Source: Cranoglanis bouderius (taxonomy: Eukaryota > Chordata > Actinopteri > Siluriformes > Cranoglanididae). From it: a stretch of 64,000 nucleotides of DNA. The position numbers were made by a program, and so were the translations under genes. Location: assembly GCA_023630585.1 (NCBI GenBank), contig CM042544.1, forward strand, positions 13,924,256 through 13,988,255. The letters are read 5' to 3'. This document shows positions 1 to 14,097 of the stretch, piece by piece (position 1 is the stretch's first letter; every line of letters begins with the position of its first letter). Below the pieces are notes generated by a model, which saw only the letters and a program-made list of their open reading frames with translations, was not told where the DNA came from and did not search any database.

Positions 1-16
1 GCCTTAGCGACAGAGA

Positions 17-20
<4 letters not shown>

Positions 21-68
<48 letters not shown>

Positions 69-200
69 GAGAGAGAGAGAGAGGGGGCATAAGTGAGAGA
101 GAAAGAGCATAAACAAGAAAAAGAGAGAGCATGAGAGAGATAGCTTGAGAGAAAGAGTATTAGAGAGAGAGCGTGAGAGAGACAGAGAGAGATGGATGTT
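21..200. repeat. (GA)n microsatellite and GA-rich flank
   Basis: Nearly pure GA repeat to about position 84, followed by degenerate GAGA-rich sequence to about 200. It lies past the 3' end of the WD40 gene. Confidence 0.9.
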
Positions 201-546
201 CCTGTAAAAGACAGATTTAAATGCTAATTATGCTTTTTAACCGTTTCAATGTAACAGAACAGGGGAGGAAATCAGAACAGATTTTGAAGACAGAAACCAA
301 AAAGATAAAATGGAGAAACAATTTCTTCATATTCTAGCAGAGAAGGCGGAAGCAAGAAAAAGTATTTCATTCGTTTCAGGAGGGCAGACAGGATAAATAA
401 AATAGAGGCAGGAAAAAAATCAATATGCATTAATTTGGTGTTGGGTGGAGGAGTGCACGATGAAGAGGTATCCTGATATTTATAGACAGAAATGCCAGAG
501 ATGATAAATAATCTCACACACACACACACAGTCATAGCATGGCACG

Positions 547-552
547 TTTATT
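547..552 (-). terminator. possible poly(A) signal of the WD40 gene
   Basis: AATAAA on the minus strand, about 150 bases past the stop codon at 703. It is the nearest canonical signal, so the 3' UTR would be short. Confidence 0.45.
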
Positions 553-702
553 GGCTCCATGATGCAACATTTACATGAAGAACAAGCTGTTGTCCACCCG
601 CACTCTTTGCCCTGCCGCCACCCGCTCAATCTGCTAAACTTCACACCTCACGTTCTAGCTCTTCCTTTCATGGTCTCAGTCTCTCTCTCATTTCTTTCTC
701 TC

Positions 703-794
703 TCACTGGAGGACGCAGCGTAGCCACGATGATCCCGACACCTCTTCTGCATCCGACGCATTGTTGGCCATGGAGTCTTCATCTTCATCATCAT
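703..794 (-). CDS. WD40 gene last coding exon (acidic C-terminus and stop)
   Basis: Acceptor ttcatcag, then DDDEDEDSMANNASDAEEV and a final WLRCVLQ before TGA at 705-703. The acidic run continues smoothly from exon 11. Confidence 0.7.
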
Positions 795-3559
795 CTGATG
801 AAAGAGATGGGTTTCAGTATTTTTAGCATACCTTAAGCATGCCTTAACTTAAAAGTCATGACCACTTGCATTATGGAATACACTAATTGTACGGTAATTG
901 ACTACACAAACAAAGGTTAAACATAATCCATAATAAAGCTGTAGCCTCTCCATCTCTTTCTCTCACCCTCACTCTCCTCCTGTGAGTCTCCGTCAGATTC
1001 CGCAAGTGTACTGTCCAATTGGCTGTCTCGTCTCACGTTCACATCGCCTCTGGAGATCAAACAACAGAGCACAATTGTTAAAAAGCCATTAAATGATTAC
1101 CATCAATTAGTTACTGTTAATCCAGCTGGAGGTTCCCTTTATTAGCAGAGATTATGGAAACTATCCCACAGCACTTAAAAATCTGACTTTTCTAAATCCC
1201 AGCTATTCATTGTAAAGCATATTATTTAGTACCTAGAATAAATGATGCAGTAACTAGAGTGAAACTAATAAGGAAAGGGAATGTAGTTACTAGACTAAGG
1301 AATGTTAGACTGGATCTGAGAGTTTAAAAAGTTAAAGAGTGAAGGCTTCAAGGAAATGGCTCGCACTTGCAACTAACATGTTAATATCACCTCCTCTGAT
1401 TGTGCTATTTATATGCCACGTATTGTTTCGGAGTTACAGGAATGTCAAGATGACACCAATGAGTTTGTGTGTCCTGACAGCTATTGCCACATCATGACGC
1501 AATAAATGAACACAAGGTTCAGGGTTATTATTATCAATACAGGAATATAAGCAGTCTGTGCTCTGAACAGGGATTACAAATGTATCCCCAGATAGCATGT
1601 GTAAACTGGGCATGAGTATTTTTTGCAAGTCAATACTTCAGTCAATACTTCATAATGCATACTTTATTAAAAGGTCATACTGACAAACCAGTTAAGAGAC
1701 TGAAAAATCTCTTACTATATTGTGGGAACACAATACAGTAAGAGATATCAATCATAATATATCATTTATCAACATTAGGGGATGATTAATGGCTTTCACA
1801 TTTAGCCTAATTATATCCCCAAAGTTAGTAGCTGATACCTCTAGGTCACAGAATTGCTGTGAACCCGGGAAGGTGAGAAGGAAAGCTCTAAATACTCTAT
1901 CCTGTATACATAATCTATCAAGATATATTTCCAGTGTATATCTCTACCAGATTTCTGAAATTTATAAAATGTCACATACAGTTATGGTAATATTCTTAGA
2001 GTAAAAGAGTATATGCATACTTAGTGAGCGGTAGTTCTGCTCGGAGGAAGTTAGAGAAGAATGGCCAGACTGGTCTGAAGGCTATGGTAACTCAAATAAC
2101 TACTCTTTACAACCGTGTTGAGCAGAAAAGCAACTCAGAATGCCTAACACTTATCCATTTTCTGTTCCAATTATACACAGGGTCACGGGGAGCCTGGAGC
2201 CTATCACACACAAGGCAGGGGACACCCTGGACGGGGTACAAACCCATCACAGGGCACAATCGCATATACACTATGGACAATTTAGAGATGCCAATCAGCC
2301 TACAACGCATGTCTTTGGACTGGGGGAGGAAACCGGAGTACCCGGAGGAAACCCCCAAAGTACAGGGAGAACATGCAAACTCTGCGCACTCACGGCGGTG
2401 GGAATCGAACCCCCAACCATGGAGGTGCAAGGCAAACGTGCTGACCACTAAGCCACCGTGCCCCCTGAATGCCTAACACATCAAACCTTAAGGTGGATGG
2501 GCTACAACAGCAGAAGACCACATCAGGTTCCACTCCTGTCAGCCAAGAACAGGATTCTGAGGCTACAGTGGGCACCGAAACTGTCTGATGAATCTCAAAT
2601 GGGACATGCAGATGGTAGCGTCAAAATTTGGCATCGTGGAGCCAACATGTCAAAAGTTCAGGCTGGTGGTGGAAGTGTGATGGTGTGAGGAATGTTTCAC
2701 TGGCACACACTGGGACCTTAATTCCAACTTGAGCACTGTTTGTATGCCACAGCCTATGTGAATTATTGTTGCTGACCATGTGCATCTCTTTATGGCCATA
2801 ATTTACCCATATTAGAATGGATGCATCCAGCATCATAATGGGCCATGTCACGAAGTACATGTAGTCCATGAACATGACAATGAATTTAGTGTACTTCATT
2901 GGCCTTGCTACTCACTAGATCTGAATCCAATAGAGTACCTGAGGGATGTGGTAGAACAAGCGATTTGCAGCATGAATATGCAGTTGACAAATCTGCAGCA
3001 ATTATGTTTTGCTTACCAAGCAAAAAAAAAAAATCCTGACATTAGCAAATCCAAAATTCAAACAGCTGAATAGAAGCACTTCACAACGAAGCAGAGAGAG
3101 AAACTACAGTATCCTTCCCACACATGAAATGAGAGCATGACCATTGTGCTTTCTTGGACATTTAGCTGTGGATGGATATGGCATAATAATCTGACACAAA
3201 TTTCATACATAATTGTACCACTCAGGAACATGCCAGAATAATAATATATGCAGAGTATAAAAGTATAGACTTGGGGTATGAGGAACTGGGAACGGCTTTA
3301 AACGCTGGTGTCTAATGTGTTCAAATGTGTTTCAGATCACAGCAGTGAAATCAGAAGAGGATCATGGGTTAGGTTCAGAAGTTGAACACCACACCTCTTT
3401 TTGATATTTCCTGGAAGCTGTTCCCAAACTGTGAGATCACGGCCTCCTGTAACCCAGCGATGACCTCCACTAGGTGTGAGCCATGCCGCAAAACAAAGTA
3501 TTCGTGGTAAATCCGAGCTGGTGAGTGAGACGAGGTAACTACACTGTGGAAGAGAAAAT

Positions 3560-3618
<59 letters not shown>

Positions 3619-6600
3619 GGGGATGTTAAACTGTTAAAATTAACATTCAGAAAGATATCATGAGGATTCTCACTTACAGTTTAGAGTACTCTCTCCACTG
3701 GTGAGGTCAAAGCATGAGCCAACTAGAACCCCTGGTATTTGACTGACACAATCCGTGACGCCAGCAGTGCTGCTGTGATTGGTCAGTCTCCTCATTGTGC
3801 CTAAGAGAGATGACAAACGGAGAGACAACAAAACAAACCATTTTCAGTCCAAAAATAATGCGTGCACATATGATTGCAGATTGATCGTATACTAAACGTA
3901 ACTTAAATTAAGAACAGAATGGAGAAACTGTTTAGAGAATGGCATCATTTGTCTCTGTAGAACGAATGGCCTCTTAGCTCTGCCAAGGGTTTTGTTTTGT
4001 TTTTTTGTAAAAAAAAAAAAAAATTGTATCACTTCAAAAGCACATGTGCTCCTGCAGCATATGAAATGATAATGATGAACTACCATCATTACCGCGCTTT
4101 GCATTCTCAATTAGATCATCACATTACTCTGCACGCATTCCTACGACCAGCTCTGATTTATCTGGTAGAACTGTTTACGAATTTTGGGACAATATCATTC
4201 TACAGAAGAAATAGTCCACGATCCCAGACAGAGAGAGAGCGAGAGAGAGAGAGAGAGAGAGAGAGGAGATTAAAAGGAAAACGTTCTGCATGTTGTTGTA
4301 AAATCCTGCTGCCCTCGAGCGAAGAGCTTCCTTTTTGCTTTTCTTCTGCTTGTGCTCTCTGAGCCGCTGGCACTTTAGTGCATCAGATGTGGCATTGCTG
4401 AAAGCAAGCATCCCCTGCCATGACGCCTTCCATTAATAAATCCATTACATAGCCTTAGGTCAGGGAACAAATGTGTGTCTATTGTGGAGGACAAAATATT
4501 GAACACAGCAGGATTCGGCCAAGCAGATAAAAGAGGCCTTTTATGGAAGGAGATGCTAATGGGATGCGTGTGAGCTGAAAGCTTAACAGGATACTTACTG
4601 CAGCTCCACTGAGGATCCTCCAGTTATTTGGTATAAAACAAACATTGTCCGTTTAACTGATACCTTTAATATGAACCATCATCTAATATTGCTGTAGAAG
4701 ATGTGTGTATCATTGACGTCACCCCTTTCAGCACAAGGAGAGTATAACAGAGGGTTTTTAACCTATTCATTCAGCTAGTCAGCTGCAGCAAAGCTAACAG
4801 GAAATGTATGTAGTTAGAATAGGAAAGAATGCATGTCTGGAGTTTAATGGGTTAATAGAGGGTTAATAGAAACTGGGTTAATAGATTATCTTTGACAATT
4901 TGTTTAGCACACATCCTTCGAAAAATGTACAGTTTTGCTAGCTTCTTAACTAGCCGACATGCTAATTAGTCAGCACGTGTAGTAACTAGCAGGGGGAGCG
5001 TATCGATGTGTCCAGGGTCCTATGTTCCACATATTTATATGGCACATAATGAACACATGAAAAAGGGTCCCATGTTCCCTAGTTCCCAGGTCCCCAGCTG
5101 TATACAGCACATAATGGGAACCTGAAAAACATGTTCCCAGCTCTGTATTCGGTTAATATGACATGGGTTATTGTGGGAACTCATCAAAGTGGTTTTCTGT
5201 TCCCCAGCACTGCCGTATGGATTTCAATATAATAGGCCTAGACTTGAGGGAACTAACCAAAAGGTCATAGCTTTCTTAGGTGAAAACTAGCGTAGTATGT
5301 TTTTGAATCTAACTCTCATGACATCATGACTTTAATCCAGTTTGTTTTTGCCTCCAAATATGCTAGTGTATTTTTGCTGCATTTATTTGTTCATGCATGG
5401 AGTTGAACTGTATGAATGTAAGAATGTACAGTACTGTGCAAACGTTTTATGCACCCTATTTTAATACAAAGTACAAACTTTGTTGTAGATTTTTTATTTT
5501 ATGACTTCTACATTGTCAAGTCAGTACAAAAAACATTTTAGATTCCCAAACATTAGTTTTCTAGCACAAAATTAAATGTTACAGAAAAATGTTTGTATGT
5601 CATTAAAGAAAGCAGCGCATTACATAAGAGACATTTTTCAGACAAAAACCACAATGAAGGCTGCTGGGTTTTGCTGCAAAAATAAGAAGCAAGTGCGAAA
5701 GTCAAAGTCTCCAGAAGAACTGTGTCTGGTTCTGCAAGATGCTCAATAAAACTTACCAGCTCATTTCCTTATAAAACTGCACAAATTGTACCGGAGACTA
5801 CTATTTTTGTTTTTATTTTTTATTTTTTTTGTCACACCAAATATTGACTTTGTTTCATTTACTACTGTTTACTGCTCTTTACGATATTTTTTTTTAAATG
5901 TAGAAACATTTAATTTCATTATTTTGAAGGCATCTTTGCTCACAGCATTTCTTTGCATGCGCCTAAAACCTTTGCACAGTACTGTATGAATGTATGAATG
6001 TAGACTAACAGCTACTTTTAGAGCAGCACAATTGAGGGTTCAGTGTGTGCAACCGAGTTAATTTTCCAAATTCATAACTTTTCATAAAAGTGTGAATGAA
6101 GGATGGATTTTAAAGGCTTTATGTAGTCCTGACTACATAAAACCTTTTGAAAAGTTTACTTAATGTGTGTTAACAGAATATCGAACTGGGGAACATAGGA
6201 CCCTTTGTCATGTGTTCATTATGTGCCATATAAATATGGGGAACATAGGACCCTGGGAACATCAGAATGACCCTATTAACAGTCACTTATAGCTGGAGTA
6301 GTTAGCTACATACTGTATGCTCACATGTGAACAAGGCAAATGATGCTAAAATTAAAATTTCATTTAATCTTGAAAAGTATTTTAGTGCTGTTTACATTTT
6401 ATGCCATTTTTCCTTTTTATTTTGAGAGGAAACTGAAGGTTACAGCTACCAGTTTCAATTATTAAAATGTTCCTGAAACTGTGTTAAGTAATCTTAGACA
6501 GAATTGCTGATGTGGTTTGTGACACTGTATGAGATGCTTTTATCTATAAAAAAAAAAAAAAAAAAGAAAAAAGGAAAGAAAAGAAAAAAAGACAAAGGGA

Positions 6601-9600
6601 TGTCGCAGAGCTAAAAACTGTAGTGCCAGCAAGTTTAAAGTCAGAATCAGATTTTTCATCTCAGCAGAATCAGGTAGGAGGTGCAGCAGATTTACAGGGT
6701 TTGAAGGCATAATTATATATCAGACATGATTCAGACGATGATATAGCTCAAACTTGAAAGCTTTTTTTTTTTTTTTTTTAACTTATTCTGCTGTTTTATA
6801 AACAAACTTGTTATTACATGCAAGTGTGTGATGATGTAGGTATGCAGATTGCACAGTGCTAAACTGAAGGATATAAGCTTCCCTTATGTGTTAGCTCCAT
6901 TAGTATCACAGCCACAGTGCAAAGCTAAGTTTGGGATAACAAACATGACTTAGCTTACAGGTAGCATTTGTGGAAAAGGGGGGATTGTGTATTATAGTGT
7001 TAAAGTGTGTGTAACACGTTAGTGCTGGAGCTCATACCTGTTGTCCAGTTGAGCACTCGGATACTGGATCTCCCATTGGCCAGAAAGATGTGGTCGCCTC
7101 GGGCACTCAGTCTCAGCCTCCCATTGACCTCATCAATCCTGCTACAACCAGTGACCTCTGACCCCCATTGCTGCAGCTGGTTTAGTGGCTCCGCTGCTCC
7201 ATCACACACCTCCCATACACACACACTCCCATCGGTCGAGCCACTGAACACCAGAGGACCCTGGGACTGTGGAGACAGAGAGGATCACAGTCTCAGAGGC
7301 TCCATAAAAATCACTAGTACAAAAATAACACTACTAATACTATCGTTACTACTACCACTACTACTATTAATACTATTACTGCTACTACTACTATTAATAC
7401 TACTACTACTACCGCCACTACTACTACTACTACTACTATTAATACAACTACTGCTACTGCTACTACCGCTACTACCACTACTACTATTAATACTACCACC
7501 ACTACTGCTACTATTAATACTACTACTGCTACTACTACTACTGCTACTACTACTCCTACTACCACTACTATTAATACTACTCCTACTACTACTACTACTA
7601 TTAATACTACTGATGCTGCTACTACTACTACTACTACTATTAATACTACTACTACCACTACTACTGCTGCTACCGCTACTACTACTACTACTATTAATAC
7701 TACTACTACTACTGCTACTATTAATACTGCTACTGCTACTGCTACTACTACTCCTACTACCACTGCTATTAATACTACTACTACTGCTACTATTAATAAT
7801 AATACTACCACTACTACTACAATTAATACTACTACTACTTTTGGTACCACTACTACTACTGCTGCTACTACTACTAATATTAATACTACTGATGCTACAA
7901 CTGCTATTACTAGTACTGCTACTATTAATACTATGACTAGTACTAGTACTATTAATACAATTACTATTACTATTAATACTACTACTGCTGCTGCTGCTAC
8001 TATTACTATCAATACTACTACTACTACTACTACTATTAATACTTTTTTGAGACGTGTTGCAGCCATCAAATTCAAAATTACCTTCTTTTGTTCTTAAAAT
8101 GGTACATTTACTCAGTTTAAACATTTGATATGTTTTCTATGTTCTATTGTGAATAACATATGGGATTTATGAGATTTGCAAATCAGTGCATTCTGTTTTT
8201 ATTTACACTGTACACAGCGTCCCAACTTTTTTGGAATTGGGGTTGTACTACTACTGCTGCTGTTACTATTACTATTAATACTACTACTGCTACTACTACT
8301 ACTGCAATTAATACTACTACTACAATTAATACCACCACTACTACTACTACTACTACTCCTACAACTACTACTCCAACTACTATTAATACCACTACTACTA
8401 CAACTACTACTACAATTAATACTACTACTACTATTAATACTACTACCCCTCCTACTACTACTACTATTAATATTACTATTACTACTACTACTACTATTAA
8501 TACTACTAATCCTACTACTACTGCTATTAATACTACTACTGCTACTATTACTACTACTCCACTACTACTACCACAACTACTACTACTACTACCACTATTA
8601 TTAATACTACTACTCCTACTGCTACCACCATTAATAATACTACTACTACTATTAATACTACTGATACTGCTACTGCTATTACTATTACTGCTACTATTAA
8701 TACTACTACTACTACTACTATTAATACTGCTAATCCTACTACTACTGCTATTAGTACTACTGCTACTACTACTATTACTACTACTCCTACTACCACTATT
8801 ATTAATACTACTACTCCTACTACTACCACTATTAATAATGCTACTACTACTATTAATACTACTATTGCTATTACTATTACTGGTACTATTAATACTACTA
8901 CTAGTACTACTATTAATACTACTACTACTACTGCTACTACTGCTATTAATACTACTCCTACTACTACTGCTTCTACTACTACTACTAATACTGCTATTAT
9001 TAATGCTCCTATTGTTACTACTACTACAACTACTACTGCTACAATTAATACCACTACTACTACTCCTACAACTACTACTCCAACTACTATTAATACTACT
9101 ACTACCACTGCAACTACTACTGCAATTAATACTACTACTACTATTAATACTACTACCCCTCCTCCTACTAATACTATTAGTATTACTACTACTACAATTG
9201 ATACTACTACTACTACAGTGAATACTACTACTACTACTACTATGAATACTACTTCTACTACTACTACTATTAATACTACTACTACTACTATTAATACTAC
9301 TACTACTACTATTAATACTACTATTAATACTGTACATGATGAGATATTCATAGTCTTTAGTCAATTTTACGTTGAGGAACATTATTCTGAAATTGTTCCA
9401 CTAATTGTAGATGCAGTTTTTCGCAGATTGGTGAACCTCTGCCCATCTTTACTTCTGAAAGACTGCCTCTCTAAGATACTCTTTTTATACCCAATCATGT
9501 TACTGACCTGTTGCCAATTAACCTCCAGCTGTTTCTTTTTTAGTAACACTTACTTTTACAGCCCTTTGTTGCCCCCGTCCCAACTTTTTTGAGACGTGTT

Positions 9601-12600
9601 GCAGCCATCAAATTCAAAATTACCTTCTTTTGTTCTTAAAATGGTACATTTACTCAGTTTAAACATTTGATATGTTTTCTATGTTCTATTGTGAATAACA
9701 TATGGGTTTATGAGATTTGCAAATCAGTGCATTCTGTTTTTATTTACATTTTACACAGCGTCCCAACTTTTTTGGAATTTGGGTTGCACTACTACTGCTG
9801 CTGTTACTATTACTATTAATACTACTACTGCTACTACTACTTCTGCTACTATTAATACTACTGCTGCTACTGCTTCTACTATTAATACTACTACTACTAC
9901 TACTACTACTGCTGCTGCTGCTTCTACTATTACTAGTTTTACTACAAATGAAAAGTAACACTGTTGAATTCTCATAATAAATGGAGCATATATTCTCATG
10001 CTAGGTTGAGTTTGAGACTAGGCTGAGTTGAGACCCTTGGTGGCTCTTTCTGAGTAGCCTGGATGATTTCCCCAAATTTCTTCCATAATTTTCACAGCCA
10101 TGTGAATATAACGTGCAGAGTTTACCACTCACCTCATTTATAACCCTGAAATTTCAATATCTGATTTTCCGAAGCAAGGCCAATTCAGACCCAGTTTATT
10201 CAAATATACCATATAACACTTACAGTGAAGGTGTTCAAATTACAGATATCAAATTAGGAACGTGATATGGTTTTATGTGTTTAGCAAGTATGCATTAAAG
10301 TACTTATTTCGCTTACAGAACAAAAGCAGTATAGAGGTTTCTGTTACCTTGCTATCAGTAGTTCAGCTGGCCAGTGGACTGATGCAGCATATGGACTACC
10401 AGTTAAAAAGTAGCATAACTGCATGGGTAGTACTCTTTTCAACATTATTATTATAGCATTATTATTCATTATATTATACAGCAGATAGTGACTTTCATTT
10501 TCTGCTATATAACAGACAAACAGCTGTAATAACAGTAATAATAAACACATCAAGCAAGATAGGGATTAAATGTTTGGACGTTCTCAGAAGAGCAGTCTTC
10601 AAGTTTGGCTTTGGCATTGAAGCGTGAAAGCTGAATATTAAAATGTGATAAAATGTGCTGGGTTGATGCCACTTGAACACAGAGGTGTTGTGTTAGACAA
10701 GGCACTGTTGCCATGGCACCCACCAACCTGTAGTGTCGTGACAGCATCCAGGTGCGCGTTGACTGATTGACAGTTCTCCTGAGAGAACCAGTCCCACACC
10801 TGCAGCTTCCCAGCATCTGTCACACAGTCAGAGACCCACTGCTGACTCATACGCAGACACTGATCAAGCATACACAAAGCTATACACAACTACAGTGCTG
10901 TGAAAAAGTATTTGCCCCATCCTGATTTCTTCTGTTTTTTGTGTATATCTCATACTAAATAGTTTTAGATTGTCAAACGAAATACAACATAAAACAATTA
11001 TTTTTTTTATTGAAGCAAAAAAGTTATCCAACACCTATCACCCATGTGAAAAACTAACTGCCCCCTTAAACTTAAAATCTGGTTGTGCCACCTTTAGCAG
11101 CAATAACTGCAACCAAACGCTAGCCTGGAGATCAGTTTTTCACAGCATTGTGGTGGAATTCTGGCCCAGTCTTCTTTGCAGAACTGCTTTAGTTCAGCCA
11201 TATTGGAGGGTTTTCTAGCATGAACTGCCTGTTTAAGGTCCTGACACAGCATCTCAATTGGTTCAAGTCAGGACTTTGACTAGGCCACTCCAAAACTTTA
11301 ATTAGCTCTTTTTTTTTTTTTTTAGCCATTCAGAGGTGGATTTACTCCTACGCTTTGCATCATTGTCTTGCTGCATAATCCAGTTGTGCTTGAGTTTCAA
11401 CTTACGGACTGAAGACCGGACATTCTCCTTTAGGATTTTCTGGTAGAGAGCAGAATTCATGTTTCCCTCAATTATTGCAAGTTGCCCAGGCCCTGAAGCA
11501 GCAAAGCATTGCCACACCATCACATTTCCACCACCATGCTTGATCATAGGTATGATGTTCTTTCTATGGAATTCGGTGTTTGGTTTACGCCAGATGTTAT
11601 GGGACCCCTGTCTTCCAAACAGTTCCACCTTTGACTCATCAATCCACAGAACATTTTTGAGGATCATCAAGATGTGTTTTGGCAAAATTCATATGAGCCT
11701 TAATGTTCTTCTGGGTTAGCAGTGGTTTTCGCCTCGCCACTCTTCCATGGATGCCATTTTTGCCCAGTGTCTTTATGATAGTGGAGTCATGAACAGTGAC
11801 CTTTATTTATGCAAGAGAGGCCTGTAGTTCCTTTGATGTTGTCCTTGGGTCTTTTGTGACTTGCTGGAGTTGTTGCTGTGCTCTTGGATCTTCTTGGAGG
11901 TTCACTACTGTGCTGAGTTTTTCCATTTGGAGATAATGGCTCTCACTGTGGTTCTCTGGAGTCCCAGAGCCTTTGAAATAGCTTTGTCACCCTTCCCAGA
12001 CTGATGTATTTCCTCATCATTTCTGGAATTCTTTCAACTTTGGCATAGTATGTTACTGGGTAGGACCTTTTAACCAACTTCATGCTGTTGAAAAAGTTCT
12101 ATTTAACTGTTGATTTGATTGAACAGGGTTTGCAGTAATCAGGCCTGGTCATGTCTAGTCCAGCTGAACCCCATTATGAATGCAGTTTCATAAATTTCAT
12201 GAATTAGTAATTATGGGGGCAAATACATTTTCACACAGGCCCAGTTGGTATTGGATAACTTTTTTGCTTCAATAAATAACATTATCATTTAAAAAAAACT
12301 GTATGTTGTGTTTACTCAGGGTGCCTTTGTTTTATCTTAGATTTTGTTTTAATTTCTGAAACTATTTAAAAACAGAAGACATCAGGATGGGGCAAATACT
12401 TTTTCACAGCACTCTATGTTCCCCTTTATACACATCACCAATCTATACACTGATTCCCATCTATACACATGCTCCCATATATATTCTTTGTTCATAGCTA
12501 TATGCATGCAAACACTTTCACACATGCTCACAGCTACACACTCTCACATGTACAGCACCCTCACCTGAGCCTGTCACAATGTAGCCCTCCCACTCCGCTA

Positions 12601-14034
12601 TGAAGCAAAGGCTCGTGATAGCATTAAAAGTGTAGATTGATTTCACGCACTGGCCTGGCAAGGAGACAGACACACAGCAGGTTATGACGCATATTTAATT
12701 TTATGCCAAGCATCAAGAATATACTGATATATATATTCATGAGTGGTGTATACATTATTCACTGTTAACTGTAATTATTTACATCTGTTCTTTATTTACT
12801 ATATAGGCATTTGGGATGTGCATGCGAATTCAAATGAACTGTTTTAACCATGTGAGGCGCCAGTATTCCAGTATTGAAATTACTACTCGGATATTCATTA
12901 AGCCTTACATCGAAGTGAAATCAGTGAGAAAAAGAAAGCTGCATCTGTCAGCATTTTGATACAAAAAGCAGAACAGTTGTGGTGTGTAAGTAAGAGGTGA
13001 ATTGGGACTATGCACCATTTCATATGCTGCTAGATATGAAGCTTGATAATAGATATCCAATAGCATCCAGCACCACTCTATTAAATGTCTTAAATGGCAT
13101 TAGACAGAAAATCAGGTACCTTGGGTTGAAGGATAAGGTTATATTACACCAGATGCGACATTTTCATTTTACATTTCTGTGTTCAGTTTTCATTCATTTC
13201 TGTGTTTTCACTAGTTTAGTAAATATAATGGAACATATTTCACTAGTGTACTAAATGTAACATGGAAATATCTGTAGTGACATTTTATTATGAACATGTG
13301 CACTGCCACTATGAAACGATCTGATGATCGAATGCGATTTTTAAGCATCCTGCTCACAAATCAAAATGGTTGTACCCTTGGAAGCTCTGTGACAGTTTGA
13401 ACTTTCATGTAGTTTGAATTTTACCCGATGCCAGTGCACTCACTGCTACATTAGAGCTACAGGCTGAAATATTAAGGTGATATTCGGTAAAGTTTTTTTT
13501 TTTTTTTTTTTAAATTTGTGCATTTTTAAATTTCTGTTCATTATTTCTCTATATTATGTCTATCAAACATACTGTATGAACACATGTGCCACCACCCACA
13601 GGAGGAAAGTTTCATTGCAGTGGAAAATGATCATCAATTATGCCATATTAAATACGCCTTTCCATCCCTCTCCTAGCAGTTAACCAAATATCCATTCATT
13701 AACTCTAACAGATATCTGAATCGTAAAAATTAGGCAGAAGGCACATCCCTAATAGGCAGATGTTATGGTAAAATGTTCATATCATAATAATATCTTCATG
13801 ACATCATCAAAACAATGTATCAATAAAAAAATATGATCTACTGTAGTGTGTAACTAGGCAACTGTCGTGTGCATGGAAGCTATGGTTCATGGAGAGACTG
13901 TGGTCCGGATTTATCGACGGGATTAAAAACATTGAGTGTGACTCACCAGAACTCAGAGTCCATATTCGTACACAGCAGTCGGTGGAGCCACTTATGATGA
14001 ACCTCTCCGTCTCAGACAGATGCAGAGCAGATGC

Positions 14035-14097
<63 letters not shown>

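Larger units (their letters stand above)
7316..9945. repeat. 2.6-kb ACT/ATT triplet satellite with embedded transposon ends
   Basis: Three satellite blocks (7316-8042, 8249-9330, 9789-9945) consist of ACT triplets broken at irregular intervals by ATTAAT, GCT or CCT units. Between them lie ends of the Tc1-like family seen at 14477-15895. A 200-bp piece (8043-8248) recurs at 9588-9788, and both copies run into the same satellite start (ACTACTGCTGCTGTTACTAT). It sits in the intron between exons 7 and 8 of the WD40 gene. Confidence 0.9.

Noticed and set aside
2400..2466. Possible tRNA gene (box A and box B present)
   Set aside because: It is the tRNA-derived head of a SINE: it has no cloverleaf acceptor stem, a SINE body follows, and the whole is flanked by a target duplication.
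3395..3543. Alternative frame of exon 10 reading WVTGGRDLTVWEQLPG
   Set aside because: No canonical acceptor gives this frame after exon 9, and its third-codon-position GC is lower than that of the chosen frame. Kept as a finding for checking.
3997..4362. 121-codon open frame over a (GA)n tract
   Set aside because: Contains an ERERER repeat from the microsatellite and has no splice sites or family similarity.
7007..9382. Long open frames of 250-400 codons made of runs of Leu, Ser/Asn, Val or Thr on both strands
   Set aside because: They come from the ACT/ATT triplet satellite, which has few stops in any frame. Six overlapping frames on both strands cannot all be genes, and the composition is pure repeat.
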